Assembly (NCBI RefSeq): GCF_000238095.2
Contig: NZ_JH815225.1
Coordinates: 708,724 to 772,723, forward strand
Direction of reading: 5' to 3'
DNA length: 64,000 nt
From: Peptoanaerobacter stomatis
GTDB taxonomy: Bacteria > Bacillota > Clostridia > Peptostreptococcales > Filifactoraceae
The position numbers were made by a program, and so were the translations under genes. Shown here one piece after another: positions 34,736-44,497 of this stretch (positions are counted from its first letter, which is position 1; each line of letters opens with the position of its first letter). The notes beneath the pieces are model-generated. The model did not search any database, was not told the DNA's origin, and saw nothing but the letters and a program-made list of their open reading frames with translations.

Positions 34736-35384
34736 TAGAAAACATTCCTTTTTTTATTCCTTCTCTTTGCTTATCAAATATAAACCTTATAATTTCATTT
34801 CTGTCTTTTTCCAAAATATCGATAAATTGTAAGCTTATTTCCTTCATATCTCTAATATCAGTATTGTCTATTTTTACTACTTTTGCATCAAAACTGAATT
34901 CTTTGCTTTCAAGTTTAAAATCTAATTTTACTATATCATTGACCTCAAAATTCTGTTTTGAAAGCAGTTTTATTCCTCCACCGCTTATATCAACAGTCTT
35001 TGTTTTTTCAACTACAACATCATCTACTTTTCTTATCACAATATCCATAGATGTCAATAATCTAAAGAAGTTTCTTCTTTGTATTTTTCTTATATCAGAT
35101 ACTTTTTTTGCTCTTATAAGCGGAATGTTATTATCATCTCTTATTTTTTCAATAACTTCCAAATCAACACTATACATACCCAAATTTTCGTGCATATATA
35201 CCATGTTCACTATAGAGCCGTTTATCAACAATACCAATTGTGTCTTCTTTAACGGAGTTTCAAGCAAAAACATACCATCGTCTTCAATCCCTACTATTTT
35301 ACTTGCATACTCTTCCATTTCTCCTGTTATTTTTATCTTTGTCAATTTTACATTTTGCCATATTTTCGGATAATTTGATGTCAA
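34728..35384 (-). CDS. PilZ-domain flagellar brake-like protein (YcgR/YpfB type)
   Basis: 218 residues: an N-terminal YcgR-type domain (about 10-100) and a C-terminal PilZ domain (about 105-215) with the c-di-GMP binding elements RRNFFR and DISGGG. Homologues bind cyclic-di-GMP and slow or stop the motor. Its place between flhG and cheB inside the flagellar cluster supports this role. The start is a TTG at 35384 with GAGGTGA upstream. Confidence 0.85.
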   Translation of the reverse strand: MTSNYPKIWQNVKLTKIKITGEMEEYASKIVGIEDDGMFLLETPLKKTQLVLLINGSIVNMVYMHENLGMYSVDLEVIEKIRDDNNIPLIRAKKVSDIRKIQRRNFFRLLTSMDIVIRKVDDVVVEKTKTVDISGGGIKLLSKQNFEVNDIVKLDFKLESKEFSFDAKVVKIDNTDIRDMKEISLQFIDILEKDRNEIIRFIFDKQREGIKKGMFSND

Positions 35385-35396
35385 TATAATTCACCT

Positions 35397-36263
35397 CTAC
35401 CTAAATAATCCCTTGAATTTATCCATAAATTTTAAAAAGCCTCCTGTTGTAACTTGTGTATCAAGCATCTTGTCACATATAGAATGTATACATTTAGCAG
35501 CATTGCTTGACGGCAAAAAATCTACAAAAGCTTTTTGGCTTTTAACTGCTTTTGATACCGCAGAGTCATTATATATATATCCTAAATATTTAAGTTCCTT
35601 ATTTATAAACTTTTTTGAGACAGAATTTATATTTTCAAATACAGCATCCGCTTCTTTTATCGTATCAGCTCTATTAACTACAATATTTATGGTTTTTTTA
35701 GGGTTTTTCTTTATAATCATTTTTATAAGTGCATACGCATCTGCTACTGAGGTAGGCTCACAAGTTGTAATCACCACAACCTCTTCAGATATATGTGTAA
35801 ATGCCGTTACCACATTAGATATTCCGGCACCTGTATCTATTATTATATAATCAGCCATATCTTTAAGCTGTGCTATAGAATTTACAACTTTATTCAATTT
35901 ATTATCATTGACATTTGCCAATTCCAATATTCCGGATCCTCCTGATATGAGCTTGATTCCGTTATCCATTTCAATTATTATATCTTTTATATCAAGTTCA
36001 TTATTTATAAGATCCAAAAAGCTGTTTTTTGATACTATTCCGAATAATATTTCTATATTTGCCAATCCAAAATCAGCATCTATTATTATTACTCTTTTAC
36101 CTCTTTTGCTAAGTTCAAGTGCTATATTAGTAGTGAAATTTGATTTACCTACTCCACCCTTTCCACTTGAAACACATAAGACCTTAGGTCCTTCTATATT
36201 TATATCTTCTATTTGTGAATTGTTTACAAAATCTCTCAAACCTTGAGCTTGGTCATTAATCAT
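35397..36263 (-). CDS. flhG: MinD-like ATPase FlhG (YlxH)
   Basis: 288 residues. A ParA/MinD ATPase that with FlhF sets flagellar number and location. Deviant Walker A KGGVGKS at 35-41, GANLEI-type switch region (DADFGLANIEI), IIDTGAGI, and a C-terminal amphipathic stretch consistent with a membrane-targeting sequence. An N-terminal QAQGLRDF motif is the DQAxxLR activator element that stimulates FlhF GTPase activity. It overlaps flhF by four bases. Confidence 0.93.
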   Translation of the reverse strand: MINDQAQGLRDFVNNSQIEDINIEGPKVLCVSSGKGGVGKSNFTTNIALELSKRGKRVIIIDADFGLANIEILFGIVSKNSFLDLINNELDIKDIIIEMDNGIKLISGGSGILELANVNDNKLNKVVNSIAQLKDMADYIIIDTGAGISNVVTAFTHISEEVVVITTCEPTSVADAYALIKMIIKKNPKKTINIVVNRADTIKEADAVFENINSVSKKFINKELKYLGYIYNDSAVSKAVKSQKAFVDFLPSSNAAKCIHSICDKMLDTQVTTGGFLKFMDKFKGLFR

Positions 36264-37540
36264 TTATATATCTCTCCAATCAATTCACTAACATAGGTTT
36301 CTAAATTAAATACCTCTATGTCATCAGGAACATTTTGACCAAACGCTGTATATGCAATATTTTTTTTAGTTTTATTCATTATATCAAGCAAGTTTCCATA
36401 TCTTTTTGTTTCATCCATCTTAGTAACTATTATATCATAATCTTCAATAAAATTATATATATCTATTATATCATATATGTCTGATAAATTTATATTTGCA
36501 CTTATAACAATATAAATCTTTTTATTATATATATTATCCAATACATTTTTTAAATCTTCCACTTGCCCTTTGTTATTATGAGATCTTCCTGCAGTGTCTA
36601 TAAATACAACATCTCTATTTGACAATCTTTCAATAGCTGTTTTCAAGTCTTGTATTTCATAGGCTACTTCTATAGGAGATGAAAGTATCTCAGCATAAGT
36701 TTTTAACTGTTCAACTGCTGATATTCTATAAGTATCTAAAGTCAAAAATCCAATTTTTTTTCTTTCTTCTATTGCCTTTTTTGAAGCTATTTTGGCAAGT
36801 GTAGTAGTTTTTCCGACCCCTGTAGGGCCGACAAACACTATATGCTTGATATCATCATAGGAGGGTTTCTTATTGTCTGATAACATATCAATAATTTCAG
36901 ATTTTAAATTATCGTATGATATTATTTTACCACCTTTTCTAAGGTTTGTAACTATTTCTTTTGAAAATTGATAAGAAAGTCCCACATTTATTAATTTATC
37001 AATAGCTTCTTTTTCTTTTTTATATTCCTCTTCTTCTTCCGGAGTTTTAAATGTATCATTTATCTTCTTGCTTAACTGCAGTACTGTGTTTTTTATCTCG
37101 TCAATATCTTCTTTTACTTCCATAGTTTCTTTTGATATATCCGGTTTTGTTTCAATTTGAGGTTTAATTCTTGAACTAACAAAATTTTTTTCTATAAAAT
37201 CTTCTTGTCTTTTTTCCTTTATATCGTTCATATTTTCTATATGTGATTTAAAGTCTAACTTATTAACATCTCTAAAAGCATTTATATTTTCCAATCCTCT
37301 ATCATTTGAAACAATGTTATTTCTACTACTCACAGTTTTAGGATAGGCACTTTTTTTATTAACCTTAGCTTCATTATCAAGTGCAGCCAATATTTCTATG
37401 GCTTCTTTTTGAAAAAATCCCAAAAATCCACCACTCTTTACTCTATTTGTCTGTAAAATTATAGCATCGTCACCGAATTCCTTTCTTATCAATGCCATCA
37501 CTTGAGCTGTATTTTCTCCGGTAAATTTTTTTACTTGCAT
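36260..37540 (-). CDS. flhF: SRP-type GTPase FlhF
   Basis: 426 residues: a basic N-terminal B domain (about 1-125), a helical N domain (about 130-215) and a GTPase G domain with P-loop GPTGVGKTT, DTYRISAVEQLK, DTAGRSH and TKMDETKRYG. It recruits the first flagellar components to their site at the membrane. The start is ATG at 37540 with GGTGAG eight bases upstream; the GTG at 37549 overlaps that site. The downstream flhG overlaps by four bases. Confidence 0.93.
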   Translation of the reverse strand: MQVKKFTGENTAQVMALIRKEFGDDAIILQTNRVKSGGFLGFFQKEAIEILAALDNEAKVNKKSAYPKTVSSRNNIVSNDRGLENINAFRDVNKLDFKSHIENMNDIKEKRQEDFIEKNFVSSRIKPQIETKPDISKETMEVKEDIDEIKNTVLQLSKKINDTFKTPEEEEEYKKEKEAIDKLINVGLSYQFSKEIVTNLRKGGKIISYDNLKSEIIDMLSDNKKPSYDDIKHIVFVGPTGVGKTTTLAKIASKKAIEERKKIGFLTLDTYRISAVEQLKTYAEILSSPIEVAYEIQDLKTAIERLSNRDVVFIDTAGRSHNNKGQVEDLKNVLDNIYNKKIYIVISANINLSDIYDIIDIYNFIEDYDIIVTKMDETKRYGNLLDIMNKTKKNIAYTAFGQNVPDDIEVFNLETYVSELIGEIYK

Positions 37541-37541
37541 T

Positions 37542-39572
37542 TTATGCACTCACCATCCCTACAGATTGTATTTTTGCTAAAGGATCTATTTCATTATATG
37601 AAAGAACTATTATATCATTACTTATCTGCTCAACAAATTTTTTGAGATAAAATCTGACAACAGGTGCAGTTACTATTATAGGTTGTTCTCCTACTGCAAC
37701 CATTTTTTCTACCTCATCGCTTATATTGTTTGCCAATTTACGTGATCTTACAGGATCAAGTGCCATATATGTTCCTGTTTCAGTAGTTTGTAAGGATTCC
37801 ATTATAGTTTTTTCTATATCCGGATCCATAGTTATCACTTTTGCTTCTTTTCTAGGTATAAATTGATTGGTTATATTCCTATACATAGCTTGTCTTACAT
37901 ATTCTGTAAGCATATCAGTGTCTTTTGTCACTTGCGCATAGTCGGCGAGTGCTTCCATTATAGTAGAAAAGTTTCTTATAGAAACCAATTCTCTTAATAG
38001 ATTTGATAATACTTTTTGCACTTCACCTAAAGATAATAATGAAGGAACTACTTCTTCTACCAATGAAGGTTGTGTTTCTTTTAAGTTATCTATGAGCATT
38101 TTTACATCTTGTCTTCCTATAAGTTCATATGCGTGTCTTTTTATGATTTCTGTCAAATGTGTTGATATTATTGACGGCGGATCTACAACAGTATATCCAT
38201 AGATTTCTGCTTTTTCTCTTTCTTTAGAGTCTATCCATTTTGCAGGCAATCCAAATGAAGGTTCTATTGTATCTATACCATTTAATTCTTCTTCCGCATT
38301 TCCAGGATTCATTGCCAAATAATGATCAAACAACACTGAACCACCTGCAACTTCCACTCCTCTTATTTTGATAACATATTCATTGGGTTGTAACTGTATA
38401 TTATCTCTTAATCTTATCATAGGTACTATCATACCTAATTCCAATGCACATTGTCTTCTTATCATAACCAATCTGTCAAATAAATCTCCACCTTGAGTTT
38501 TATCTGCAAGAGGTATTATACCATACCCAAACTCTAACTCTATTGACTCTACATTAAGTAAAGGCAATACATTTTCAGGTCTTCTTATTTCTTCTATATC
38601 ATCTTGTGCGGTATCTTCTTTTCCAAGTGTCATTTCAGGCTCCAAATCTTTAGCTCTAAGAGCATTGCCTACAAATAAAAACACTATAGAGAGTATCAAA
38701 TACGGTATTGTAGGAAGTGGTGTCAATGCAAGTGAAAAAAGAACTCCGGATAATATAAACATTATCGTTGAGTTACTGAATAATTGTTGTCTTAAATCAT
38801 TTCCTAAATTTTCTTCAGATGCTGATCTCGTTACAATTATACCTGTTGCAGTAGATATCAAAAGTGATGGTATTGATGATACCAATCCATCGCCAACTGC
38901 CAACAATGCATATTTTTGAAGTGCTTCTCCTGCTGAAATATCAAGGTATAATATACCCATCAATATTCCACCTATCAAGTTTATAAATGTTATAATTATC
39001 CCAGCAATAGAATCTCCCTTTACAAACTTGGTAGCACCGTCCATAGAACCATAAAAATCTGCTTCTCTTTGAATTTTAGTTCTTCTTTTTCTTGCCTCTA
39101 CTTCATCTATCATTCCGGAATTCAAATCAGCGTCTATTGCCATTTGCTTTCCAGGCATTGCATCCAAGGTAAATCTTGCTGCAACCTCTGCTACCCTCTC
39201 TGAACCTTTTGTTATTACCATGAAATTTACAAGTACTATTATTATAAATACTATAAATCCCACAATCGCATTTCCACCCATAACGAAGTTTCCAAATGCA
39301 GTTATAACTTCTCCGGCATCTCCTTTTAACAGTATATATCTTGTTGTAGTTATGTTCAGAGCTATTCTAAAGATTGTAGTTATAAGTAGGATAGACGGAA
39401 ATACTGAAAAATCAAGCGCTTCTTTATTAAACATTGATATTAATAATATTAATAATGACAATGATATGTTCATACTTAGCATTATGTCTACCAAAAATGC
39501 AGGCATAGGTATGATTATCATCAAAATTATTAATATTATTCCTACTGATACAAAAATATCTCCGACTTTCAT
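37542..39572 (-). CDS. flhA: Flagellar export gate protein FlhA
   Basis: 676 residues, full length. Eight transmembrane helices occupy about 1-310, including the conserved cytoplasmic loop with DAMPGKQMAIDADLNSG, followed by a linker and the large cytoplasmic substrate-docking domain (about 340-676). It forms the nonameric export ring that uses proton motive force to secrete flagellar proteins. GGAGATAAATT precedes the ATG. Lies between flhB and flhF as in Bacillus. Confidence 0.96.
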   Translation of the reverse strand: MKVGDIFVSVGIILIILMIIIPMPAFLVDIMLSMNISLSLLILLISMFNKEALDFSVFPSILLITTIFRIALNITTTRYILLKGDAGEVITAFGNFVMGGNAIVGFIVFIIIVLVNFMVITKGSERVAEVAARFTLDAMPGKQMAIDADLNSGMIDEVEARKRRTKIQREADFYGSMDGATKFVKGDSIAGIIITFINLIGGILMGILYLDISAGEALQKYALLAVGDGLVSSIPSLLISTATGIIVTRSASEENLGNDLRQQLFSNSTIMFILSGVLFSLALTPLPTIPYLILSIVFLFVGNALRAKDLEPEMTLGKEDTAQDDIEEIRRPENVLPLLNVESIELEFGYGIIPLADKTQGGDLFDRLVMIRRQCALELGMIVPMIRLRDNIQLQPNEYVIKIRGVEVAGGSVLFDHYLAMNPGNAEEELNGIDTIEPSFGLPAKWIDSKEREKAEIYGYTVVDPPSIISTHLTEIIKRHAYELIGRQDVKMLIDNLKETQPSLVEEVVPSLLSLGEVQKVLSNLLRELVSIRNFSTIMEALADYAQVTKDTDMLTEYVRQAMYRNITNQFIPRKEAKVITMDPDIEKTIMESLQTTETGTYMALDPVRSRKLANNISDEVEKMVAVGEQPIIVTAPVVRFYLKKFVEQISNDIIVLSYNEIDPLAKIQSVGMVSA

Positions 39573-39579
39573 TAATAAT

Positions 39580-40671
39580 TTATCTCCTATTATTTTCTTT
39601 TATAGAATAGATGTATGCTAACACTTCTGCAACAGCTTCATAAAGATCAGGTGTTATCACTCTTCCTATTTCTATCTCTTTATACAAAGTTCTTGCCAAA
39701 GGTTTATTTTCAATTATAGGTATCTCATACTCTTTAGCTTTTTCCTTTATTTTCTTAGCTATATAATCCTGACCTTTAGCTATTACATAAGGTGCATCAT
39801 ATTTATCTTCATCATATTTAAGTGCCACAGCAAAATGTGTAGGGTTAGTAATTATTACATCAGCTTTTGGAAGTTCTTGCATCATTCTTCTCATCGCCGC
39901 TTGCCTTTGTCTTTCTTTTATCTTGGCTTTTATTTGCGGATCACCTTCTGTTTGTTTAAACTCTTCCTTTACTTCTTGCTTGGACATTCTTATATTTTTT
40001 TTATAGCTGTAGTTTTGATAAAAATAATCTACAAAACCCAATATTATTATCACAAAAGCCATTCTAAGAGCCATGTTTATACTGAAGAAAAATACCATAT
40101 ATGAGAATCTCATCTTATCGAGCTCATAAGCTTTCATAATAAGACCGATATTGTCTCTTATGTATACATATCCTACATAACCCACTAAAATTATCTTAAG
40201 CAGCGATTTTATAAGGTTCATAACTGCCTGCATAGAAAACATTCTCTTAAAACCTTCTATAGGATTTAATCTACTTAGTTTAGGTTTTAACGGTTCTGTT
40301 GTATATAGAGAACCGACTTGTAATCTTTGAATTACAAACGCTGTTATAAATGTAGGTATAATTATGTATACAACTGCCCTTAAAGTAAATATCAACGCTT
40401 TTATTAAAATATTATATATTTCCATAGCATCATTAAAGTTCAGTTCATAAAAAAGTCCATTATAATATTTTACAGAACTGACTATGACTTCAAGTATATT
40501 CGCTGAGTACATATTTATAGTAAAGACTGCAACAAAAAGCGTTATCGCTCCTGTAAGCTCTTTACTTTGTAATACATTACCTTTTTTTCTTGTATCTTGT
40601 TTTTTCTTGGATGTTGCTTCTTCAGTTTTTTCAGAAAATAACTGCAAATCCAATATTATATATTCATACAT
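39580..40671 (-). CDS. flhB: Flagellar export switch protein FlhB
   Basis: 363 residues: four transmembrane helices (about 40-225) and a cytoplasmic domain with the self-cleavage motif NPTH at 276-279. Cleavage there, with FliK, switches export from rod/hook to filament proteins. DLQLFSEKTEEAT at the N-terminus is typical. A shorter paralogue of its C-terminal part is encoded at 19709-19972. It lies seven bases before flhA. Confidence 0.95.
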   Translation of the reverse strand: MYEYIILDLQLFSEKTEEATSKKKQDTRKKGNVLQSKELTGAITLFVAVFTINMYSANILEVIVSSVKYYNGLFYELNFNDAMEIYNILIKALIFTLRAVVYIIIPTFITAFVIQRLQVGSLYTTEPLKPKLSRLNPIEGFKRMFSMQAVMNLIKSLLKIILVGYVGYVYIRDNIGLIMKAYELDKMRFSYMVFFFSINMALRMAFVIIILGFVDYFYQNYSYKKNIRMSKQEVKEEFKQTEGDPQIKAKIKERQRQAAMRRMMQELPKADVIITNPTHFAVALKYDEDKYDAPYVIAKGQDYIAKKIKEKAKEYEIPIIENKPLARTLYKEIEIGRVITPDLYEAVAEVLAYIYSIKENNRR

Positions 40672-40731
40672 TTTTGCAACCTAAAATGATAAATTATAGT
40701 TATAAATAAAAAACATAATATCTTTATGAAT

Positions 40732-41514
40732 TTATGACAAATTTATAAATAAGTATAAATATTCCATCATTTTTTTAAATACTTCCAATATAATCCCTTT
40801 TACAGAAGATAGGGTAAAGGAAAATATCATAAATCCAACTATTATTTTAAATGGCATACCCACTATAAAAACATTCATCTGTGGCATAACTTTTGACATA
40901 AATGCCAACAATACGTTACCTAAGAATAACACTATAATTATAGGTATAACTAATTGTATAGATGCAACCATTATATATCCATACAATTTTATTACAAATG
41001 ATATAAAATTGTCCGTATATAAGTTAATTGTGTTTATGGGTAATAATTTAAATGAATTTACAACCGCTTTTATAAGAAGATGATGAGCATCTATTGAAAA
41101 AAAAAGCAAAAATGCAAAAGCGTTAAAAAGCTGCCCTGTTACTGTACGTTGTTCTCCTGTTGATGAATCCATCATTTGAGCCATAGATAAGCCTATCTGT
41201 ATATCCGCATTTGCTCCCGCAGCTGAAAATATATTAAAAATCACATTAGCACAAAGACCAATACAAAAACCTGTAAATATTTCTTTTATAATTAGAAATA
41301 CAAATTCTAAAGTTTCTACTTGCAACGTAGTTTCTGATATTATAAAAGGTAGAATTACATATGACATTATCATACTTAACCCTACCTTAACAGTGGCAGG
41401 AATATTATTCCTTGAGAACATAGGTGCTATAAAAAACATACCCATCATTCTTGAAAAAATCAGAATAAATAAATCCATAGACTTCGCAATAAAAGTCAAT
41501 AAATCAGCAAACAT
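40732..41514 (-). CDS. fliR: Flagellar export gate protein FliR
   Basis: 260 residues with about six hydrophobic helices; the QIGLSMAQMMD segment and the end helices are typical of FliR. It joins FliP and FliQ in the export gate core. FliR and FlhB are separate here, not fused as in some Clostridia, with a 60-base AT-rich gap between them. AAGGAATATT precedes the ATG. Confidence 0.94.
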   Translation of the reverse strand: MFADLLTFIAKSMDLFILIFSRMMGMFFIAPMFSRNNIPATVKVGLSMIMSYVILPFIISETTLQVETLEFVFLIIKEIFTGFCIGLCANVIFNIFSAAGANADIQIGLSMAQMMDSSTGEQRTVTGQLFNAFAFLLFFSIDAHHLLIKAVVNSFKLLPINTINLYTDNFISFVIKLYGYIMVASIQLVIPIIIVLFLGNVLLAFMSKVMPQMNVFIVGMPFKIIVGFMIFSFTLSSVKGIILEVFKKMMEYLYLFINLS

Positions 41515-41540
41515 AATATTCCTTAATCATATTAATATTT

Positions 41541-41810
41541 TTAACTTATAAAACCATTTATTCCCAAAAACAGATTTTTGGTAAAATTTACTATTGTAGA
41601 TATTATCCAAGGACCAAAAATTACCAAAGACAGTAACACTGCAACTATTTTAGGAACAAAAGACAGTGTAGCCTCTTGTATTTGAGTAGTGGCTTGGAAT
41701 ACAGACACTATAAGTCCTACTGCCAATCCTATCAGTAACATCGGTGCTGATAAGAGCAATATCATCAATGCTGCTTGTTGTATTATATTTACAACAACAT
41801 CTATGTCCAT
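41541..41810 (-). CDS. fliQ: Flagellar export gate protein FliQ
   Basis: 89 residues, two transmembrane helices (about 15-40 and 52-75) with the conserved stretch VSVFQATTQIQEATLSFVPK between them. Standard FliQ length. GGGGAG lies just upstream of the ATG, eight bases after fliP. Confidence 0.95.
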   Translation of the reverse strand: MDIDVVVNIIQQAALMILLLSAPMLLIGLAVGLIVSVFQATTQIQEATLSFVPKIVAVLLSLVIFGPWIISTIVNFTKNLFLGINGFIS

Positions 41811-41818
41811 AACTCCCC

Positions 41819-42613
41819 CTACTTAAATCCCATAACTATAGAACGTATTACTAAATCCCAACCGTCAACCAGTACAAAAAGCAAAATTTTAAACGGCATT
41901 GAAATCATCATAGGCGGTAACATCATCATACCCATCGACATAAGAGTAGACGAAACTACCATATCAATTATTATAAACGGTATAAATAATATAAATCCTA
42001 TCTGGAAACCTGTTTTTAATTCACTGATTATAAACGACGGTATTAATACTGAATTAGGTATCTTCTCCAATGTAACATTATCATTTTTTAAATTTTCATC
42101 TTTAGATAACTCTAAAAATAACTTTACATCAGATTCTCTTGTTTGTTTAAACATAAACTCTCTAACAGGAGACATAATGTTCACAACAGCTTGTTCTTGT
42201 GTTATAGATTTGTCAAAATATGGCTTGAGACCATTCTGGTATGCTTCATTACCAACAGGTGCCATTATAAAAAAAGTTAGAAATAATGCCAAACCTATCA
42301 TACTTTGTGTAGGAATTGACTGTTGAGCTCCTATTGCCTGTTTCAAAAAAGATAATATTACTATTATCCTTGTGAAACTTGTCATCATTATTAATATACT
42401 TGGTAATAATGATAATACAGTAAATATCAAAAGTAACTCCACAGATTCACTCATACTCTGTGAGCTATCCCCTGCATTAAAATTTACTGATATACTCGGA
42501 ATAGTTGGAGCAGTCACACTTTGTGCATAAGATACCCCATTAAAAAAATAAACTACACTAATTAAAGAAATAAAAATTAAAATGATTTTTCTTAAAAAAT
42601 TTTTACTTATCAT
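41819..42613 (-). CDS. fliP: Flagellar export gate protein FliP
   Basis: 264 residues. An N-terminal signal peptide (about 1-30, ending near GVSYAQS) is followed by four transmembrane helices. Conserved FliP segments are MMTSFTRIIVILSFLKQAIG and PMGMMMLPP-like SLGMMMLPPMMIS near the end. It forms the FliP5 ring of the export gate. The ATG lies within the end of fliO, overlapping by 11 bases. Confidence 0.95.
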   Translation of the reverse strand: MISKNFLRKIILIFISLISVVYFFNGVSYAQSVTAPTIPSISVNFNAGDSSQSMSESVELLLIFTVLSLLPSILIMMTSFTRIIVILSFLKQAIGAQQSIPTQSMIGLALFLTFFIMAPVGNEAYQNGLKPYFDKSITQEQAVVNIMSPVREFMFKQTRESDVKLFLELSKDENLKNDNVTLEKIPNSVLIPSFIISELKTGFQIGFILFIPFIIIDMVVSSTLMSMGMMMLPPMMISMPFKILLFVLVDGWDLVIRSIVMGFK

Positions 42614-42866
42614 AGTCAGAACCTAATTCCCTTAATATAGAAATATTGTTCGTTGTGGCACCTATAAAATATTTTTTATCCAATACTTGAACAAGAAATA
42701 ATTCTTTATCCTTAGAGAGGATTAACCTCTCTAAGATTTTCATTTCTTTATCACTGTTCATCTTATAATTTTTATTTTGAATATAAACAGATGCCTTTTG
42801 TAAACCTATTATCATAGCTATCATTAATATAGTGTATACTACCAATTGAACAATCAGCTTAGGCAA
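42603..42866 (-). CDS. fliO: Flagellar assembly protein FliO/FliZ
   Basis: 87 residues: one N-terminal transmembrane helix (about 5-28) and a small cytoplasmic domain (LERLILSKDKELFLVQVLDKKYFIG-like pattern) typical of FliO, which helps FliP oligomerise. The start is a TTG four bases after the cheY stop, with only a weak AGG-containing ribosome site, so translation may be coupled to cheY. Position between cheY and fliP matches Bacillus fliZ. Confidence 0.8.
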   Translation of the reverse strand: MPKLIVQLVVYTILMIAMIIGLQKASVYIQNKNYKMNSDKEMKILERLILSKDKELFLVQVLDKKYFIGATTNNISILRELGSDYDK

Positions 42867-42870
42867 AGTT

Positions 42871-43233
42871 CTAACCTATTACTTTCTTAACAGCTTCTAA
42901 AATTCTGTCAGCTTGAAATGGTTTAACAATAAAATCTTTTGCGCCTGATTGTATAGCTTCTATAACCATCGCTTGTTGACCCATCGCTGAACACATTATT
43001 ACAGACGCTCCGGCATTTATCTTTTTAATTTCTTTAACTGCGTCTATCCCATCCATTTCAGGCATAGTTATATCCATTATAACTAATTCCGGATTAAGTT
43101 CTTTGTATTTCTCAACAGCTTTCAATCCGTTTTCAGCCTCTCCCAAAACCTCATATCCGTTTTTAACAAGAATGTCTTTTAACATCATTCTCATAAAAGC
43201 AGCATCATCAACTAATAATATACCTTTAGCCAT
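42871..43233 (-). CDS. cheY: Chemotaxis response regulator CheY
   Basis: 120 residues, a single receiver domain. The acid pocket is Asp9-Asp10, the phosphoacceptor is Asp54 in LVIMDITMPEMDG, the conserved Thr/Ser position is in MCSAMGQ and the Lys in FIVKPF. Phosphorylated CheY binds the switch and changes rotation. It lies between fliY and fliO in the standard Firmicute order. Confidence 0.95.
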   Translation of the reverse strand: MAKGILLVDDAAFMRMMLKDILVKNGYEVLGEAENGLKAVEKYKELNPELVIMDITMPEMDGIDAVKEIKKINAGASVIMCSAMGQQAMVIEAIQSGAKDFIVKPFQADRILEAVKKVIG

Positions 43234-43252
43234 TTCATATTCCTCCTAAATT

Positions 43253-44497
43253 TTATAAACTTTGTAATCTTTTGTCAGGCTTTACAATATCAGTAATTCT
43301 TATACCATAATTTTCATCTATTACTACAACTTCACCCATAGCGATTTTCTTTCCATTGGCTAAAATATCCAGTGACTCTCCGACAACTTTATCCAATTCC
43401 AATACACTTCCAGGTTTAAAGTCAAGTATCTCATCTATAGGCTTAACAGTTTTTCCAAGTTCAACTGTTATTTGCAACATTACATCTTTTATTATATCTA
43501 TATTTTCAGGCACTTGCATCTGTCTTGCGGCAGATGAATCAAAACTTGAAAACTGCGCCGGTTGAACTTTTACATGATTTTGAACCGGAGCCGGTTGTTG
43601 ATATCCATAATCCATTTGAGGCGGGTACGGATACGGCATTTGAGGTTGCATAATAGGTTCTTGAACATAACTATTCACCTCTTGTGGTTGTGGCGGTGGC
43701 GGTGGTGGCGCTTGCACAACAGTTTGTTGTGGCGGTGGCGCTTGCACCGGTTCAGATTGCATAGGCACAGCTTCTTCTTTTACAGAAGCATTAGTTTCAA
43801 CAGGTACTCCCATCATCTTTCCTACTAACTCCTTAGCAAAATCTACAGGTAATATCTGCATAATCTCAGAATCTATCAAGTCCCCTACTTTCATTCTAAA
43901 CGATGTACACATTATAATCTGATTAAGATCTAATATATCAGGATCTAATCTGTCACCTTGTATGGTAACTCTTGAAACTTTCGGCGGAGTTATATCTATT
44001 TTCCCCCCTACCATTTCAGACAAAGATGTTGCAGTTGCTCCCATCATCTGGTTCATAGCTTCACTTATTGCACTTAAATGAAGTTCTGTCAATTCTTCAG
44101 GTAGATCAGTTCTTCCGTCTCCTCCCAACATAAGTGAAGTTATTACTTTTACATCGTCTTCTCTCAATATTAAGAGATTCATTCCATCTATACCAACAGA
44201 ATATTTTATATAAACAGATACAAAAGGTATTTGATGACTTTTTGCTATCTCATTTATTGTGGTTTGTGTTACAACAGGAGTAGTTATTTCTACCTTATGT
44301 CCCAGCAAAGTAAAAAGAGTAGTTGCAGCACTCCCCATACTTATATTACCTATTTCTCCGAGTGCATCTTTTTCTATATCATCAAACGCATCTTCCTGAA
44401 CGACCGTATTAGGTTCTTCTTGTGGTGCGTCATTATTAAATGCACCTCCATTAAGAAGAGCATTTATTTCTTCTTGCGATAACATATCATTCATCAT
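43253..44497 (-). CDS. fliY: Switch protein and CheY-P phosphatase FliY
   Basis: 414 residues: a short N-terminal CheY-binding peptide (LSQEEINALLNGG), a CheC-like phosphatase domain with both motifs (DALGEIGN and SAISEAMN), a Pro/Gln-rich linker with runs such as PPPPPPQP, and a C-terminal FliN (SpoA) domain (about 335-414) that builds the C-ring. The exact ATG is ambiguous among several within 15 bases; I chose 44497, six bases after GAGG. It overlaps the end of fliM. Confidence 0.93.
   Translation of the reverse strand: MMNDMLSQEEINALLNGGAFNNDAPQEEPNTVVQEDAFDDIEKDALGEIGNISMGSAATTLFTLLGHKVEITTPVVTQTTINEIAKSHQIPFVSVYIKYSVGIDGMNLLILREDDVKVITSLMLGGDGRTDLPEELTELHLSAISEAMNQMMGATATSLSEMVGGKIDITPPKVSRVTIQGDRLDPDILDLNQIIMCTSFRMKVGDLIDSEIMQILPVDFAKELVGKMMGVPVETNASVKEEAVPMQSEPVQAPPPQQTVVQAPPPPPPQPQEVNSYVQEPIMQPQMPYPYPPQMDYGYQQPAPVQNHVKVQPAQFSSFDSSAARQMQVPENIDIIKDVMLQITVELGKTVKPIDEILDFKPGSVLELDKVVGESLDILANGKKIAMGEVVVIDENYGIRITDIVKPDKRLQSL

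Noticed and set aside
41775-42326. 183-residue plus-strand frame opposite fliQ/fliP
   Set aside because: Ile/Asn-rich shadow of fliP, which is intact with signal peptide and conserved motifs; no independent ribosome site.
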